From: Hordeum vulgare subsp. vulgare
Lineage: Eukaryota; Streptophyta; Magnoliopsida; Poales; Poaceae
Reading direction: 5' to 3'
Length of the DNA: 64,000 bases
NCBI RefSeq assembly: GCF_904849725.1
Contig: NC_058522.1
Coordinates: 456,074,844-456,138,843, forward strand
Shown: positions 10,887-21,805 of the stretch, one piece after another
How positions within the stretch are numbered: the first letter of the stretch is position 1
Layout of the letters: each line of letters opens with the position of its first letter
Translations under genes and position numbers: made by a program
The notes under the pieces: model-generated
What the model saw: only the letters and a program-made list of their open reading frames with translations
Told to the model about the DNA's origin: nothing
Databases searched by the model: none

Positions 10887-11424
10887 GAGTAGGTCCTATG
10901 AGAGAGGAGTAGATCCTAGGTACAATGTGTTATTATGTGCTACAATGTGTTATAGTTGATGATGATGAGGAGGAGGAGTTGTGATTATGACTAGTGACCA
11001 ACTTTTGTTATATGATGTCTCATTAACGAAAATGATGATTAAATAGTGTTGGTGGTAATGACTATGATGATTATTAGCTATAGTGATGCAAGAGTTTTTA
11101 TATTAATATGATGATGATGTTGATCATGATTATCATGATGATTTGTTATTATGATCATGGATGGCTATTATATCATTGGGGGAAGGAAATTGGATTAGAT
11201 TCATGTGTGGATGAATCTTCGACGTTGGGTTCATTAGCCCAAATGTCGTAAATGAATGGTCAGTACGCCATAATACCTAAGAGACCGAGGATAACTTGCT
11301 AAAGTCGTTACTTCTACATCATGGAGAAAGACAGGACACTTCTCTCTATTAGCTAGCTAACACAATATGAAACCCCTAAATTAACCCTCCAAAACCCCCA
11401 ACACACCCCATTAAAAAAAAAACC
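10887..11424. other. Noncoding 3' region of the CACTA element
   Basis: A/T-rich sequence with many tgatgatg-type simple repeats and no coding signal. It lies between CACTA gene 2 and the right subterminal repeats. Confidence 0.6.
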
Positions 11425-11636
11425 ACCTCCTAGTCCCGGTTGGTATTACCAACTGGGACTATAGGCCCTCCTGCCTGGGCTCCCTGCCCAGGCCACGTGG
11501 AGGCCCTTCTGTCCCGGTTGGTAAAGGAACCGGAACTAAAGGTTTTGGGCTTTAGTCCCGAACCTTTAGTCCCGGATCCAGAAACGGGGCTAATTGGCCT
11601 CTGGAACCGGGACAAATGGGCCATTTTCTACTAGTG
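11425..11636 (-). repeat. Right terminal inverted repeat and subterminal repeats of the CACTA element
   Basis: Alternating tagtcccggttggt, accaactgggact, aaccggaactaaag and ccgggacaaa copies end with ttttctactagtg, the inverted copy of the left end. The exact TAT duplication follows. Confidence 0.92.
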
Positions 11637-11639
11637 TAT

Positions 11640-13573
11640 CGGCAAGATTCGTCCCATGAAGGTGAAGAAAAGTACTTCATCAACTCAAGTGGAAGCTCCT
11701 ACTTCGTGTCAAGGCAAACCACAAACGACATGTAGGCATCCACAAGCGGTACACGAAATGATGAAGAATAGGAAGAAGTACATCGTGATGATCCACCTCA
11801 ACCTTTCTTACCACCACCTCAAGGAGTTGACACCGTCAATGACAACATGCAAGAAGATGATGATGTAGAAGCTCCACCATCCAACAAGAAGAAACTGTCA
11901 CGAGTTCCAGCAAGAGTGGACAAAGATCATCCACTGAATCAAATCTTCGGTGAAATATAAACTAGAAGAATCACTTGCTCTAAATCTCGTTTAGCTAACT
12001 TTTGCGAGCATTATTCTTTCATCTCTAGCATTGAGCCTTTGAAGTTAGAAGAATCCCTTCAAGACCCGGATTGGGTGAATGCGATGCACGAAGAGCTACA
12101 CAACTTCGAGAGGAATCAAGTGTGGACACTTGTTTAAAAGCTCGAAGGTGAGCACAATATCATTGGTACAAGTTGGGTGTTACGGAACAAGAAAGATTAA
12201 GATGGATAAGTTGTACGCAATACGGCGCGTCTCGTAGCCCAAGGATACACGCAAGTCGAGCGTATGTACTATGGTGAGACTTATGCCCACGTTCCTAGAC
12301 TTGAAGCCATTCACATTCTTCTCGCTTATGCCAGTCACCATGATATTACTCTTTACCAAATGGATATAAAATGTGCTTTTCTAAATGGTGAAATTGAGGA
12401 GGAGGTTTATGTCAAACAACCTTCCAGCTTTGTGAACCCGAAGAAACCTAATCATGTTTATAAACTTCGTAAAGCTTTATATGGTCTTAAAAAAGCCCCT
12501 AGAGCTTGGTACAAATGCCTAACGAAGTTTCTCGTTGAAAAGGGTTTTGAAATTGGTAAAATTGATGCAACCTTATTCACTAAAAGAGTTAATGGAGAAC
12601 TATTTGTGTGCCAAATATATGTGGATGATATTATCTTTGGTTCTACTAACCCAATTTTTACTGAGAAATTTGGATAGTTGATGTGAGAGAAATATGAGAT
12701 ATCCATGATGTCCGAGCTGAAATTATTCCTTAGATTGCAAATCAAACAATCGAGAGAAGGTACATTTATCTCTCAAACCAAGTACACCAAGGACTTAATC
12801 ACGAAGTTCAATATGCAAGAGTGCAAAGGTATGACAACCACCATACCTACTAGTGGACATATTGACCTCACTAAGGAGGACAAACCGGTTGATCAAAGAG
12901 TCTATCAATCAATGATTGGTTCATTGTTATATCTATGTGCCTCTCGTCCTGATATCATGTTGAGTTTTTGCATGTGTGCCCGATACCAGGCGGCACCTAA
13001 AGAGTGTCATCTATTGGCTGTGAAAACAAGTGTGAGATACCTAATACATACACCAAAGTTTGGCATATGGTATCCCAAGGAATCTTCTTTTAATCTTGTT
13101 GTCTATTCCGACTCAGACTATGCCAGAGACAAGATTGGTAAAAAATCCACCTCGGGTACATGTCAATTTCTTGGGAGATATCTTGTGTCTTGGTCATCCA
13201 AGAAACAAAACTCGGTATCTTTATCTACTGTCGAAGCTAAATATATAGCCGCCGAATCATGTTGTGCGCAGTTACTATGGATGACTCAAACTCTTAAGGA
13301 TTATGGCATTAATGTTAAAAAATGTTCCATTATTGTTTGACAATGAAAGTTCTATTAAAATTGCCTATAATCCTATGAAACTTTCTCGAAGAAAACATAT
13401 TCAAGTGTGACATCATTTAATTCGTGATCATGTTGGTAAAGGAGATATAGGCCTTAAGCATGTTTGTATCGACAAACAATTAGTTAATATGTTTACCGAA
13501 CCACTTGATGAGAAAGTATTTCGTCATTTTAGTAGTGAGTTGAACATCATTGATGCTTCAAACTTGAGCTAGA
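11640..13573 (+). pseudogene. Copia reverse transcriptase and RNase H, decayed
   Basis: The frame resumes directly after the CACTA element. It passes the pre-RT segment (ESLQDPDWVNAMHEEL near 12050), then RT: QMDIKCAFLNG (catalytic Asp), KALYGLKKAPRAWY and the catalytic motif YVDDIIFG at about 12620. The 12705-13340 segment carries the RT thumb and RNase H: SDSDYARD, KSTSGTCQFLG, SWSSKKQ, STVEAKYIA. A one-base shift near 13320 moves the frame; the last block continues as DNESSIKIAYNP, then KHIQV and MFTEPLDEK, ending at 13571. Stops at several sites (for example 12136, 12675) show it is dead. The catalytic YVDD is still present. Confidence 0.93.
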
Positions 13574-15722
13574 ATCAATCGGGTGCATGCAAGGGCATAA
13601 GCTTGATTGACTTTTCCATGATGCTCTTGATTTGCCACTATCTTATATCTTGGAAAACTATGCTCCTTGTATTGAATCTAACCTTTTGTAGGTACTTGTA
13701 AGAACTACACTTCACAAGATTGCCGTCTACTCACATCAAAAGCAATCTTGACATGGCCAAATATCAACAACCTCTTCTTCAGAGATGGAGGAAGAAGACA
13801 ACACAATCATATCCTTGAAAATTATATGATAATGAAATTCACTCATGTCATTTGGATATATTATGTTCTTGCCTGCATTACTAACCCTTGTAGGTGAAAA
13901 GTGAACCAAAACGACAAGGATAGCTCCCAACTCAAGATGATCATCATCAACGTTGAGCATCCACGAGAAGTTGACCTACATGTCACGTCATCAACATCAT
14001 TCGAAGGTATGTACGCATATCCTTGATAAAGCTTTGCACCAAGTCATGAGGCAAAGCAACTCAAGTTATATGAAGACATTAAAAACTTAATCAAAACATG
14101 GTAACCCCATTTTGCGCTTAACAATGAGTATGACCTATGATCAAGCATTCTTGCTTGACTCGTCAAGTCAAATACTCTACTATAGGTGACCTAGTCACCG
14201 CCCCACATCTAGATGAAGATTCTTGTATAGTTAACATTTTCATCACATACTTTCTTGGGACCATACAACTCTCATATAAATGTATGTATAAATTTTCAAA
14301 CACACACAAAATAACAAAAAAAAAACAAAAAAAATGTTTTTCTCTTATTTTCTTTCAATCTTAGGATATTTTATTTTTCAAAGTTTGTGGATATTTTCTG
14401 TCAATTTTTAGTAAAGGAGTTTATTTTCAATTCAACTCGGTTTCACCGATCTCGGAAAGTTGGTCCAACCGATTTCTCCTAGAGACCTGTTGTCATTCTC
14501 AGTTCTACCGTACCATATTGCCTCGGTAACTCTGAAATGTATTAGTGTCTTTGATTTTATGATAGTTTCTGAACTTTTGCCTTAGGGGTCGAAAGATTAC
14601 AAATGACCCAAGTTTAATTGCCTCCTAAGATCTTATTGAAATTTCTAGGAAACAATATTAGTTTTATCATTATTTTCAAGGGGGAGAAATCTTCTCTAGG
14701 GGGAGAAACCCTCAATGATCCCATACAATATAAGAGGGAGAATCATGTGGGATCCCTAAGATAGGGGAGATAGTTCAAGGAACTCTTATCTATTCTTAAG
14801 GGGGAGAAAAGCCAAATTCAAGGAACCCTTATCAAACAGAGAAGAATCAAGCATCCTTTTCACGCCATGAGCCCTTACCCTCTGACCTTTTTGGCAATTA
14901 ATGCCAAAGAGGGAGAAATACCAAAGTTTTCAATGAACCTATATAAAGGAGGATAAATATCACCAAGAAGCTTATACAAAAGGGGAGAAATACCAAGGGG
15001 AGATATTTTTTCCTAAAGGAAGGTCTACCTAAGGGGAGACATATCAAAGTTTACATATTAAGGGGGAGAGAGACAAAATTGTTTGAGATATATTTGCTTT
15101 TCACTATACATAATTGTTCAATCCAAAGACAAAACCGAGGAGAGATTGAACTTGTCTTAAGCTACCTACTCCCAATATCTACATGCTATGATTCAGGGGG
15201 TGAGGAAATTCTTACATATTCATCCTTAGGGGAGAAAGTTCTAAATTCTCTTGGAGACATATCTATCATCAAATCCTATTTTCAATATGTATTCAATATC
15301 TTGGTACTTTTGAAGCTCTTTGCATCTTTACAATAGAGTACTCTTGTGTTATCTAACATTTGTTTTCCCAAGTGTACTTCTACTGCTAAGCGACTCAAGA
15401 ACCTCAAGGTAAGTATATGCATCATATCCTTGTTCATGATGATCTCTTGTCTCTTGCACATATTGTTTGCAAGAGTGAGTCTTGAACATGTAAGTTCTTC
15501 ATTCACATATGTTTGATGCATATACCCAATATTTATATGGCTTGTCTTGTCCTTCTACCTTGTGTGTGCCCATGCATTCAAAAGCAACCATCCTTTAAAA
15601 TGGATTGCAATCATTTAGGGGGAGCTTGTACTAGTCATATATCTTTCAAAGCTGTCATATTCTTATACCTATCTTTATTTGAAGTTTTGATTGTATGTTG
15701 TCATCAATTACCAAAACGGGGG
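13574..15722 (+). other. Sirevirus 3' noncoding tail with multiple polypurine tracts
   Basis: There is no gene. From about 14680 to 15720 there are many purine tracts of the form aagggggaga or agggagaaat (near 14683, 14698, 14733, 14801, 14911, 15013, 15032, 15061, 15612), the last being aaaacggggg directly before the 3' LTR. Multiple polypurine tracts are a Sirevirus hallmark. Around 14440-14530, ctcggt and accgat motifs occur that return in the LTR. Frames such as 14137-14364 or 15079-15336 look like chance. Confidence 0.85.
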
Positions 15723-17248
15723 TGATTGAAAGCACATATGCTCCCTCGATGGTTTTGATAATTCATGACAACATATATTGTCTCTTGGATTAACACTTTT
15801 ACCTAGTATATTTAAGGTATAGTCCATAGAGAGCTTTGGCTATAGGATTGTGAGGATATGCCCCCTTGATGAAGGAAGGATAGGATTGGCTCAAGCTTCA
15901 AGCAAGAAGACTCTACATTTTATATTTGTGAGAAATCACTTTGAGTTCATAGGAAAGCCAATACTATTAAAAGGGGATGATGTATTATGATGAATTGGTT
16001 GCTCAAGTTCTTAGAGATAGCCACCAAAAAAACTCGGCCACTTTCCCACAAAATATATCTATCCCTAGCCACATATGCGAACTCGGTGCCACCAACATTT
16101 CCTACTCGGCCATACCGATTTTACACTTAGACAGATCCTATTCCAAATCCAGCATCTCGGTACAACCAACATTTCTATTGGTGCCACCTAGAATGGGTGA
16201 CCAACATTCTGTTGAGATGATTTCAAGTTTCAGAATTTCTGAGTTTGAAATCGGTCTAGGTCATCGTATCTATGCCACCGAGATTCCTATGTCGGTCTCA
16301 CCGAGAATTCAAAAGTTGCCAGATTTAGTGCAACTCGGTACCACTAAGATTAATTCCGATGTCACCGAGTTGGGCAATAATGTTGTAACGGTTGGATTTT
16401 GGGGGATGCCTATATATACCCCTCCACCTAACTCTCACTCTTAGAGGAAGCACTCAGAACACACTTACACTTGCCATTTCCATTTTTCTGAGAGAGAGCC
16501 ACCTACTCATGTGTTGAGATCAAGAGATTCCATTCCAACGGGTTAAAACTTGATCTCTAGCCTTTCCAAGTTGCTTTCCACAAGATCAATCTCTCCTACC
16601 CCTGCCAAATCTGAGAGAGAGTGATCGAGTGTTGAGGAGACTACCTTTTGAAGCACAAGAGCAAGGGATTCATCGTTCTACCACATCTATTACCTTTTGG
16701 AGGGTGGTTCCTCGTAGATTGGTTAGATGTTTTTTGGGAACCTCCTACTTCATGTTGTGGAGTTGAACCAAGATGTTTGTAAGGGCAAGGCGATCGCCTA
16801 CTTCTTGAAGATCTACTGTGAGTGAGGCTAGCCTTCGTGGGCGGAAGCCGTGGTGGAATAGACATGGCCGCGTCTTCATGGACCCCTTGTGGGTGGAGCC
16901 CTCCGTGGACTCTGGCAGCTGTTACCCTCCGTGGACTCTTGCAGTTGTTACCCTCCGTGGGTTCAAGTATCTGCTAACTTGGACATACGATAGCGCCATC
17001 TATCGAAACCATGCGAAAAATCGCCATGTCAACTTCTTCGCGTTTGATCTTCCTAAACTCTACTCCTTACTACATATGCAAAGTCTTTACTTTCCGTTGC
17101 CATATTAGTTGATTAGCATGTGTAGGGTGTAGTAGACTTGTTAGAATCGCTGAAATGTGCCAACTATTCGATTGGGAAAAGGCTAGGATTTTAATGTATG
17201 CAATTAGCCTATTCACCCCCCTCTAGACACCTCTTCTATCATCTCTCA
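15723..17248 (+). repeat. 3' LTR of the Sirevirus
   Basis: The LTR is 1526 bp, starts tgattgaaagcac right after the last polypurine tract and ends tctctca. The segment from about 16503 on matches the 5' LTR remnant. At 16060-16380 it contains clustered ctcggt / accgag motifs, short inverted repeats like the palindromes known from Sirevirus LTRs. A TATA-like tatatatac lies near 16411. The expected 5-bp duplication is 17249-17253 (atgtg); its partner is off the left edge. Confidence 0.9.
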
Positions 17249-17253
17249 ATGTG

Positions 17254-17692
17254 CATCACAAAGGCTACTTTACAAGGCGACGACAACCTTTACTCAGGAT
17301 AGGCCTGACTCATGTCCCACTTCGAATTGCCGCTGTGTGGCCACCCTTTCCCGCCAATATTTTCCAGGAAGAGGACTAGGGCACTACAAGAGGGGACGAG
17401 CCACCTCCATGTAAGGGGATCGAGCCATTCTCTCCCAAAAAATACCACGAGCACTCGAGTCTCAAGCTCCTTCCTTTACAAGGCAACAAATCACAAGCAG
17501 GAGTAGGGTTTTACGCCACCGACGACCTGAACCTGGGTAGCTCGTGTGTCCTTGTTGTTTCCGGTGAGAAGGAGATGGCTTGTTGTCTACTTTGCTGTGT
17601 TTGCTATTGTGTTGTAGGTCATAACCCAGGCCCCACACTGTTCGAACCTTGTTCTCGGAGAAGTTCTTTGATGCAGATCCCAGACTCCAACA
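17254..17692 (+). repeat. LTR tail of element B
   Basis: The sequence agtagggttttacgccaccg near 17503, followed by gacctgaacctgggtag, is the R-U5 pattern seen in Tat-type Gypsy LTRs. It runs to the PBS. The upstream part of the LTR should be left of the Sirevirus. Confidence 0.65.
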
Positions 17693-17710
17693 TTTGGCGT
17701 GCCGGGTAGA
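17693..17710 (+). promoter_or_regulatory. Primer-binding site of element B
   Basis: tttggcgtgccgggtaga resembles the Tat-type primer site region TTGGCGCGCCAGGTAG, with a few substitutions. Confidence 0.7.
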
Positions 17711-19337
17711 GGGACTTGCGGTCTTCATGCCCTCAACCTCGACATAAGCATCAACATGAACGAAGCCTCCACCTGCTGGGACTGCGCCGCACATCAAGGT
17801 ACCGCCAGGTCACTCGCAGCACCTGCCGTCTGTGGGGCCTCGGGAGGCGCCCCTGGCCCACCATGGAGCGTATTGGGGAGTGTGTGGCCTCCTCTGTTCA
17901 CCCATCCAGGAACGAGCAGGCACCTGGCCACTCCACCATTGTCTCCTTGCTTGTGCGTCGCGAACCTCCGGCTCTGCACACCTCACTGCTCATGGCCCAC
18001 GAGTTTATGTGCTACCATCCCGCCAACGACGGTTATGAAGCCTAGCTTGAGCGCATCACCAAGCTCGTCGACGCTGGATGCACAACACTGAGCCATGATG
18101 GTCCGATGCCCTCCTGCTCCATGCTCCTCTCACTGTCTCGCGCCGACCAAGCCAAGCAAAAGCCTCCTCCTCCACCACCTCCAACACGCACAACTAAGAC
18201 ACCCCACCGATTGATGGCATTGGCGAGCGACTGCAAGAGTTGCCAGATCATCCACCGTGCACCCAGGACATGCGCACGACCACGCGAAGGCACACAACCT
18301 CCAGGATCGTGTTCTACATGACGTCATGGCTGCTGGACGCCAGAACCGTGCGACACTCAATTGAGGCGTCCTCACCACCAGGGGCTACCCAGCCCTCGCC
18401 CCCGAGCAACACCACACGGTGTGGCTCGACAAGTTCAAGAAATAGCTTCCTCCTCGCTATGATAGCATCATGAACCCTATAGACTTCTTGCTTCTATACA
18501 CCATGAGCATCCAGGCCACGAGAGAGGACGACCAGTTCATCGCGAACTAGTTCCCCATGGCCTTCAAGGAAGCATCATGCGCTTGGATCCTAAACCTCCC
18601 CGAGGCATCCATCTCTTCATGGGAGGACCTGTGCAAGCAATTCTTCGCCAATTCGTCAGCATCTCTTCATGGATCGCTCCCTCATGCTCAATGATCTGCA
18701 GGTCGTGCGCCAGCGCCCTAACGAGCCCCTCTATAAGTTCATCAAGCGCTTCAGCATAGTGCGCAACAGGATCCTAAGGGCGTTCGATGTTGTGATCATC
18801 TCTAGCTCCACTAACGGTGTCACCACATGAAGATGTGCGCGAAGCTCTCCATTAGGAATCAACTAGACTCTAAGGTAGAACTTCTCGTCCTCGCCGACCA
18901 TTGCACCAAGACCGAAGAGAGGCACCTTTTCCTCCACGACGGCCCTAAAGCTAAGATCTCTGCTGCGAAGTCCAAGGGAAAGGATCCCAGGGGCAAGGTC
19001 CTTGATGTGCTTGTGACGGAGACCAAGCAAAAGTGCGTGCAAGACCACGCCGAGGCACCCTCAAAGCCCTTTTGCGCGTACCACAATGTGAGCTACCATA
19101 TCATGGAGGACTGCTACGAGCCCAAGAAGCTTCTCGAGGGCCACGACGGCTGCAAGGATGGCGGTAGGGCCACGGCGGTGTCCGCGGAGGCGGCCACTAC
19201 GGTAACAACAATGAACACAATCGGCATGGCTGGCAGGACCAACCGCGACAGGCTAACCCTCAGTCCAATGCTGCCCCGCCACGCACCAATGAATCCCGTG
19301 CTGCTAAAATTCTAGGGGATACCAAGAGCCTCGTAGG
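17711..19337 (+). pseudogene. Tat-type gag, decayed
   Basis: The first part (to about 18250) reads as Ala/Pro-rich low-complexity protein in several frames. At 18480-18660 the retrotransposon gag core is visible: FLLLYTMSIQATRED, then AWILNLPEASISSWEDLC, the Trp-Leu-Pro/Ser-Trp-Leu pattern of Tat gag. The 18827-19315 frame holds the following segment (LVLADHCTKTEE, and a Cys/His motif in FCAYHNVSYHIMEDC). Stops and frameshifts are frequent, and the frame is cut by the LTR at 19343. No product is expected. Confidence 0.75.
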
Positions 19338-19342
19338 ATGGC

Positions 19343-21016
19343 TGATGTTTGCTGTGTATCCCTGGCAATGATGCCAGAAATACTTCTGTTACTGCACAAA
19401 AGACCTTCCAACGGCGCCAGAGATAGGCACGTCGACGGGAGAATACTTGGCTTGATCTTTCTGTTGCGGCTACGCCTTAAGGGACTTCCTAGGCAAGTAT
19501 GAAAAGGATTTCCCCCGTGGCCTTGGAGCCTTGCGTTGGTGTTCCCTCGAAGTAGAAAGGGTGATGTAGCACAGCGACGGTAAGTATTTCCCTCAGTTTG
19601 AGAACCAAGGTATCAATCCAGCGGAAGAGTATCTCAAGATCCGGCACAAACACAAAAGCTTGCACCCAACGCTATGAAGGGGTTGTCCATCCCTTATAGA
19701 TTGTTTGCCAAGTGAGAACTGAAAGCAACAAAGTAACAAAGCAAAGTAAAAGCGGAGTTGTAAACGATGGATGTGAATAGACCCGGGGGCCGTAGTGTTT
19801 ACTAGTGGCTTCTCTCATGAAAGCAAGTAGACGGTGGGTGAACAAATTACTGTCGAGCAATTGATAGAACTGTGCAGAGTCGTGACGATATCTATGCAAT
19901 GATTATTTCTATAGGCATCATGTCCGAAACAAGTAGACCGATACTGTCTGCACCAACTACTATTACTCCACATGTCGACCGCTATCCAGCATGCATCTAG
20001 TGTATTAAGTCCATAAGAACAGAGTAACGCCTTAAGAAAGATGACATGATGTAGAGGGAGAATATCAAACCAATGATAAAAAACCCATCTTTTTACCCTT
20101 GATGGCAACTGCTTGATGTGTGCCTTGCTGCCCCTACTGTCACTAGGAAAGGTCACCACACGGCAGAACCCAAAACCAAGCACTTCTCCCATTGCAAGAA
20201 TCATAGATCTAGTAGGCCAAACAAAACCCAAGACTCGGAGAGACATACAAGGATATCAAATCATGCATATAAGGAATCTGCAAAGACTCAAATATATATC
20301 ATAGATAATCTGATCACAAGTCCACAATTCATCGGATCTCGACAAACACACCGCCAAAGAAGATTACATCGGATATAGATCTCCATGAAGATCATGGAGA
20401 ACTTTGTATTGAAGATCCAAGAGAGAGAAGAAGCCATCTAGCTACTAACTACGGACCCGTAGGTCTGAAGTGAACTACTCACGAGTCATTGGAGGGGAGA
20501 TGATGATGATGAAGAAGCCCTTCACCTCCAGAGTCCCCTCCGGCAGGGTGCCGGGAAGGGTCTCCAGATGAGATCTCGCGGAAACGGAAGCTTGCGACGG
20601 CGGAAAAGTATTTTCGAGGCTCCCCTGATTTTTTGCGGAATATTTGGGAATATATAGGCGCAAGACCTAGGTCAGGAGGCGGCCAGGGAGGCCACAAGCC
20701 TTCCCACCGCCGCCTCCCCCCTGGTGGCGGAGTGGGGGCTTGTGGGCTCCCTGGAGCCCACCTGGCCTGGCCCAAAGGCTCCATGGACTTTTTCTGTTCG
20801 GGAAAAAATCATTTCGGGGTTTTTCTTCCGTTTGGACTATGTTCCAAAATCAGATCTGAAAAGAGTCAAAAACACGGAAAAACAGGAACTCGCACTTGGC
20901 ACTGAATCAATAAGTTAGTCACAAAAAAAGATATAAAAAGGTACATAAAACATACAAAGAAGACAAGATAACAGCGTGAAACCATCAAAAATTATAGATA
21001 CGTTTGAGACGTATCA
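19343..21016 (-). mobile_element. Solo LTR of an Athila-like Gypsy element
   Basis: This 1674-bp unit is bounded by an exact duplication atggc (19338-19342 and 21017-21021). On the minus strand it starts TGATACGTCTCAAACG and ends AAACATCA. It is homologous over its length to the plus-strand unit at 55536-57078. Near its 3' end it carries two PBS-like motifs (TCTGGCGCCGTTGG and TCTGGCATCATTGCC). No coding region was seen; open frames such as 19815-20246 are LTR shadows. Confidence 0.88.
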
Positions 21017-21800
21017 ATGGCCTACATCCTTGGCGGGGCCCATGCCCCTCCCTCCAACCACCACTTCAAGCGGTTGTCTGATGAGGTGAGCGCGACCCTC
21101 CCGGCGTCTGGCTCCGCGAGCCGCCTAAAGTTGTCTGAGCTCCCCACCGCCTTCGCCGCTAGTGACCTCCCAAGCCCGCAAAGGTCATGGGAGCCATTCC
21201 CCTGCTGTGCACTCCCACTGTCAGCAGTGTGGTCGTCACCAAGACACGCATCGATGGTGGGGCGGGGTCAACATGCTCTCTATAGAGACCCTCGAGACAC
21301 TTCAAGTGCGCTACGAGCGCCTGATGCCCACTAGTCGTTTCTCAAGTGTCATTGACGGTTCCATCGTTCCCCTGGGGAAAATGCGCCTTCTCGTCAGCTT
21401 TGGCACCCTCGATAACTACCACACTGAGTTCAACGACTTTGATGTAGCTTACATTGTCCTGCCCTACAACGCCATCCGAGGATACATGGTACCGCGCTTT
21501 TCAAGTTCATGGTCGTGACCCATCACGCCTATGGCCTCGTCAAGATGCCCGACTGTGGCGGCACCATCACCATCTGTCACGACAAGAAAGATGCGGTGCA
21601 CACCCTCGAGTATGCCTACAAGGATGCCGCAGCCGCGTACCCCGCCAACAAGGACATCTTGGGGTTTGCGATGACACGAGCGTGAAGAACAATCCCCTGC
21701 TCCTTTAGGGGCGGGTTGGGCTCAAGAGGGCGTCACCGGGTGGGCAAGCCCAGGCTTCTCCCACACCGTCGGTGGTGCCCCTCCCTCAAATAGGAAGGCG
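21017..21800 (+). pseudogene. Tat-type aspartic protease and gag/pol junction of element B
   Basis: The segment before the protease reads MAYILGGAHAPPSNHHFKRL. The protease frame follows after a shift near 21160-21250: the sequence gatggtggggcggggtcaac encodes the DGGAG catalytic loop, then LSIETLETLQVRYERLMPT, and at 21420-21480 NDFDVAYIVLPYNAI. After another shift FKFMVVTHHAYGLVKMP continues the domain. Downstream to 21800 the frame is unclear. Several shifts make it dead. Confidence 0.8.
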
Positions 21801-21805
21801 CGCTC

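Larger units (their letters stand above)
4491..11636 (+). mobile_element. Complete CACTA (En/Spm) DNA transposon with two genes and a captured eL27 gene
   Basis: The element is 7146 bp. It starts CACTAGTAGAAAAG and ends TTTTCTACTAGTG, inverted termini typical of Triticeae CACTA elements, and is flanked by an exact 3-bp duplication TAT (4488-4490 and 11637-11639). Inside are CCGGTT/AACCGG subterminal repeats at both ends, a short coiled-coil/membrane gene (about 4909-5649), three 338-bp tandem repeats, a minisatellite, a minus-strand captured eL27 gene, a second block of CCGGTT repeats and a multi-exon gene with similarity to CACTA-associated B3-like proteins. No transposase (TNP2-like) sequence was recognised, so it is probably non-autonomous. 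Confidence 0.93.
2860..17248 (+). mobile_element. Sirevirus (Maximus-like) Copia retrotransposon, interrupted
   Basis: Components in order are a partial 5' LTR (2860-3580), PBS (3581-3595), integrase (3596-4490), a nested CACTA element (4491-11636), RT and RNase H (11640-13573), a long noncoding tail with many polypurine tracts, and a 3' LTR (15723-17248). The Copia gene order (integrase before RT) is clear. Repeated aagggggaga tracts and ctcggt/accgag palindromic motifs in the tail and LTR fit Sireviruses. Gag, protease and the N-terminal integrase are missing: only about 100 bp separate the PBS from integrase sequence, so a large internal deletion has occurred. It appears to be inserted in the 5' LTR of Gypsy element B, because only an LTR tail follows it. 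Confidence 0.9.
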
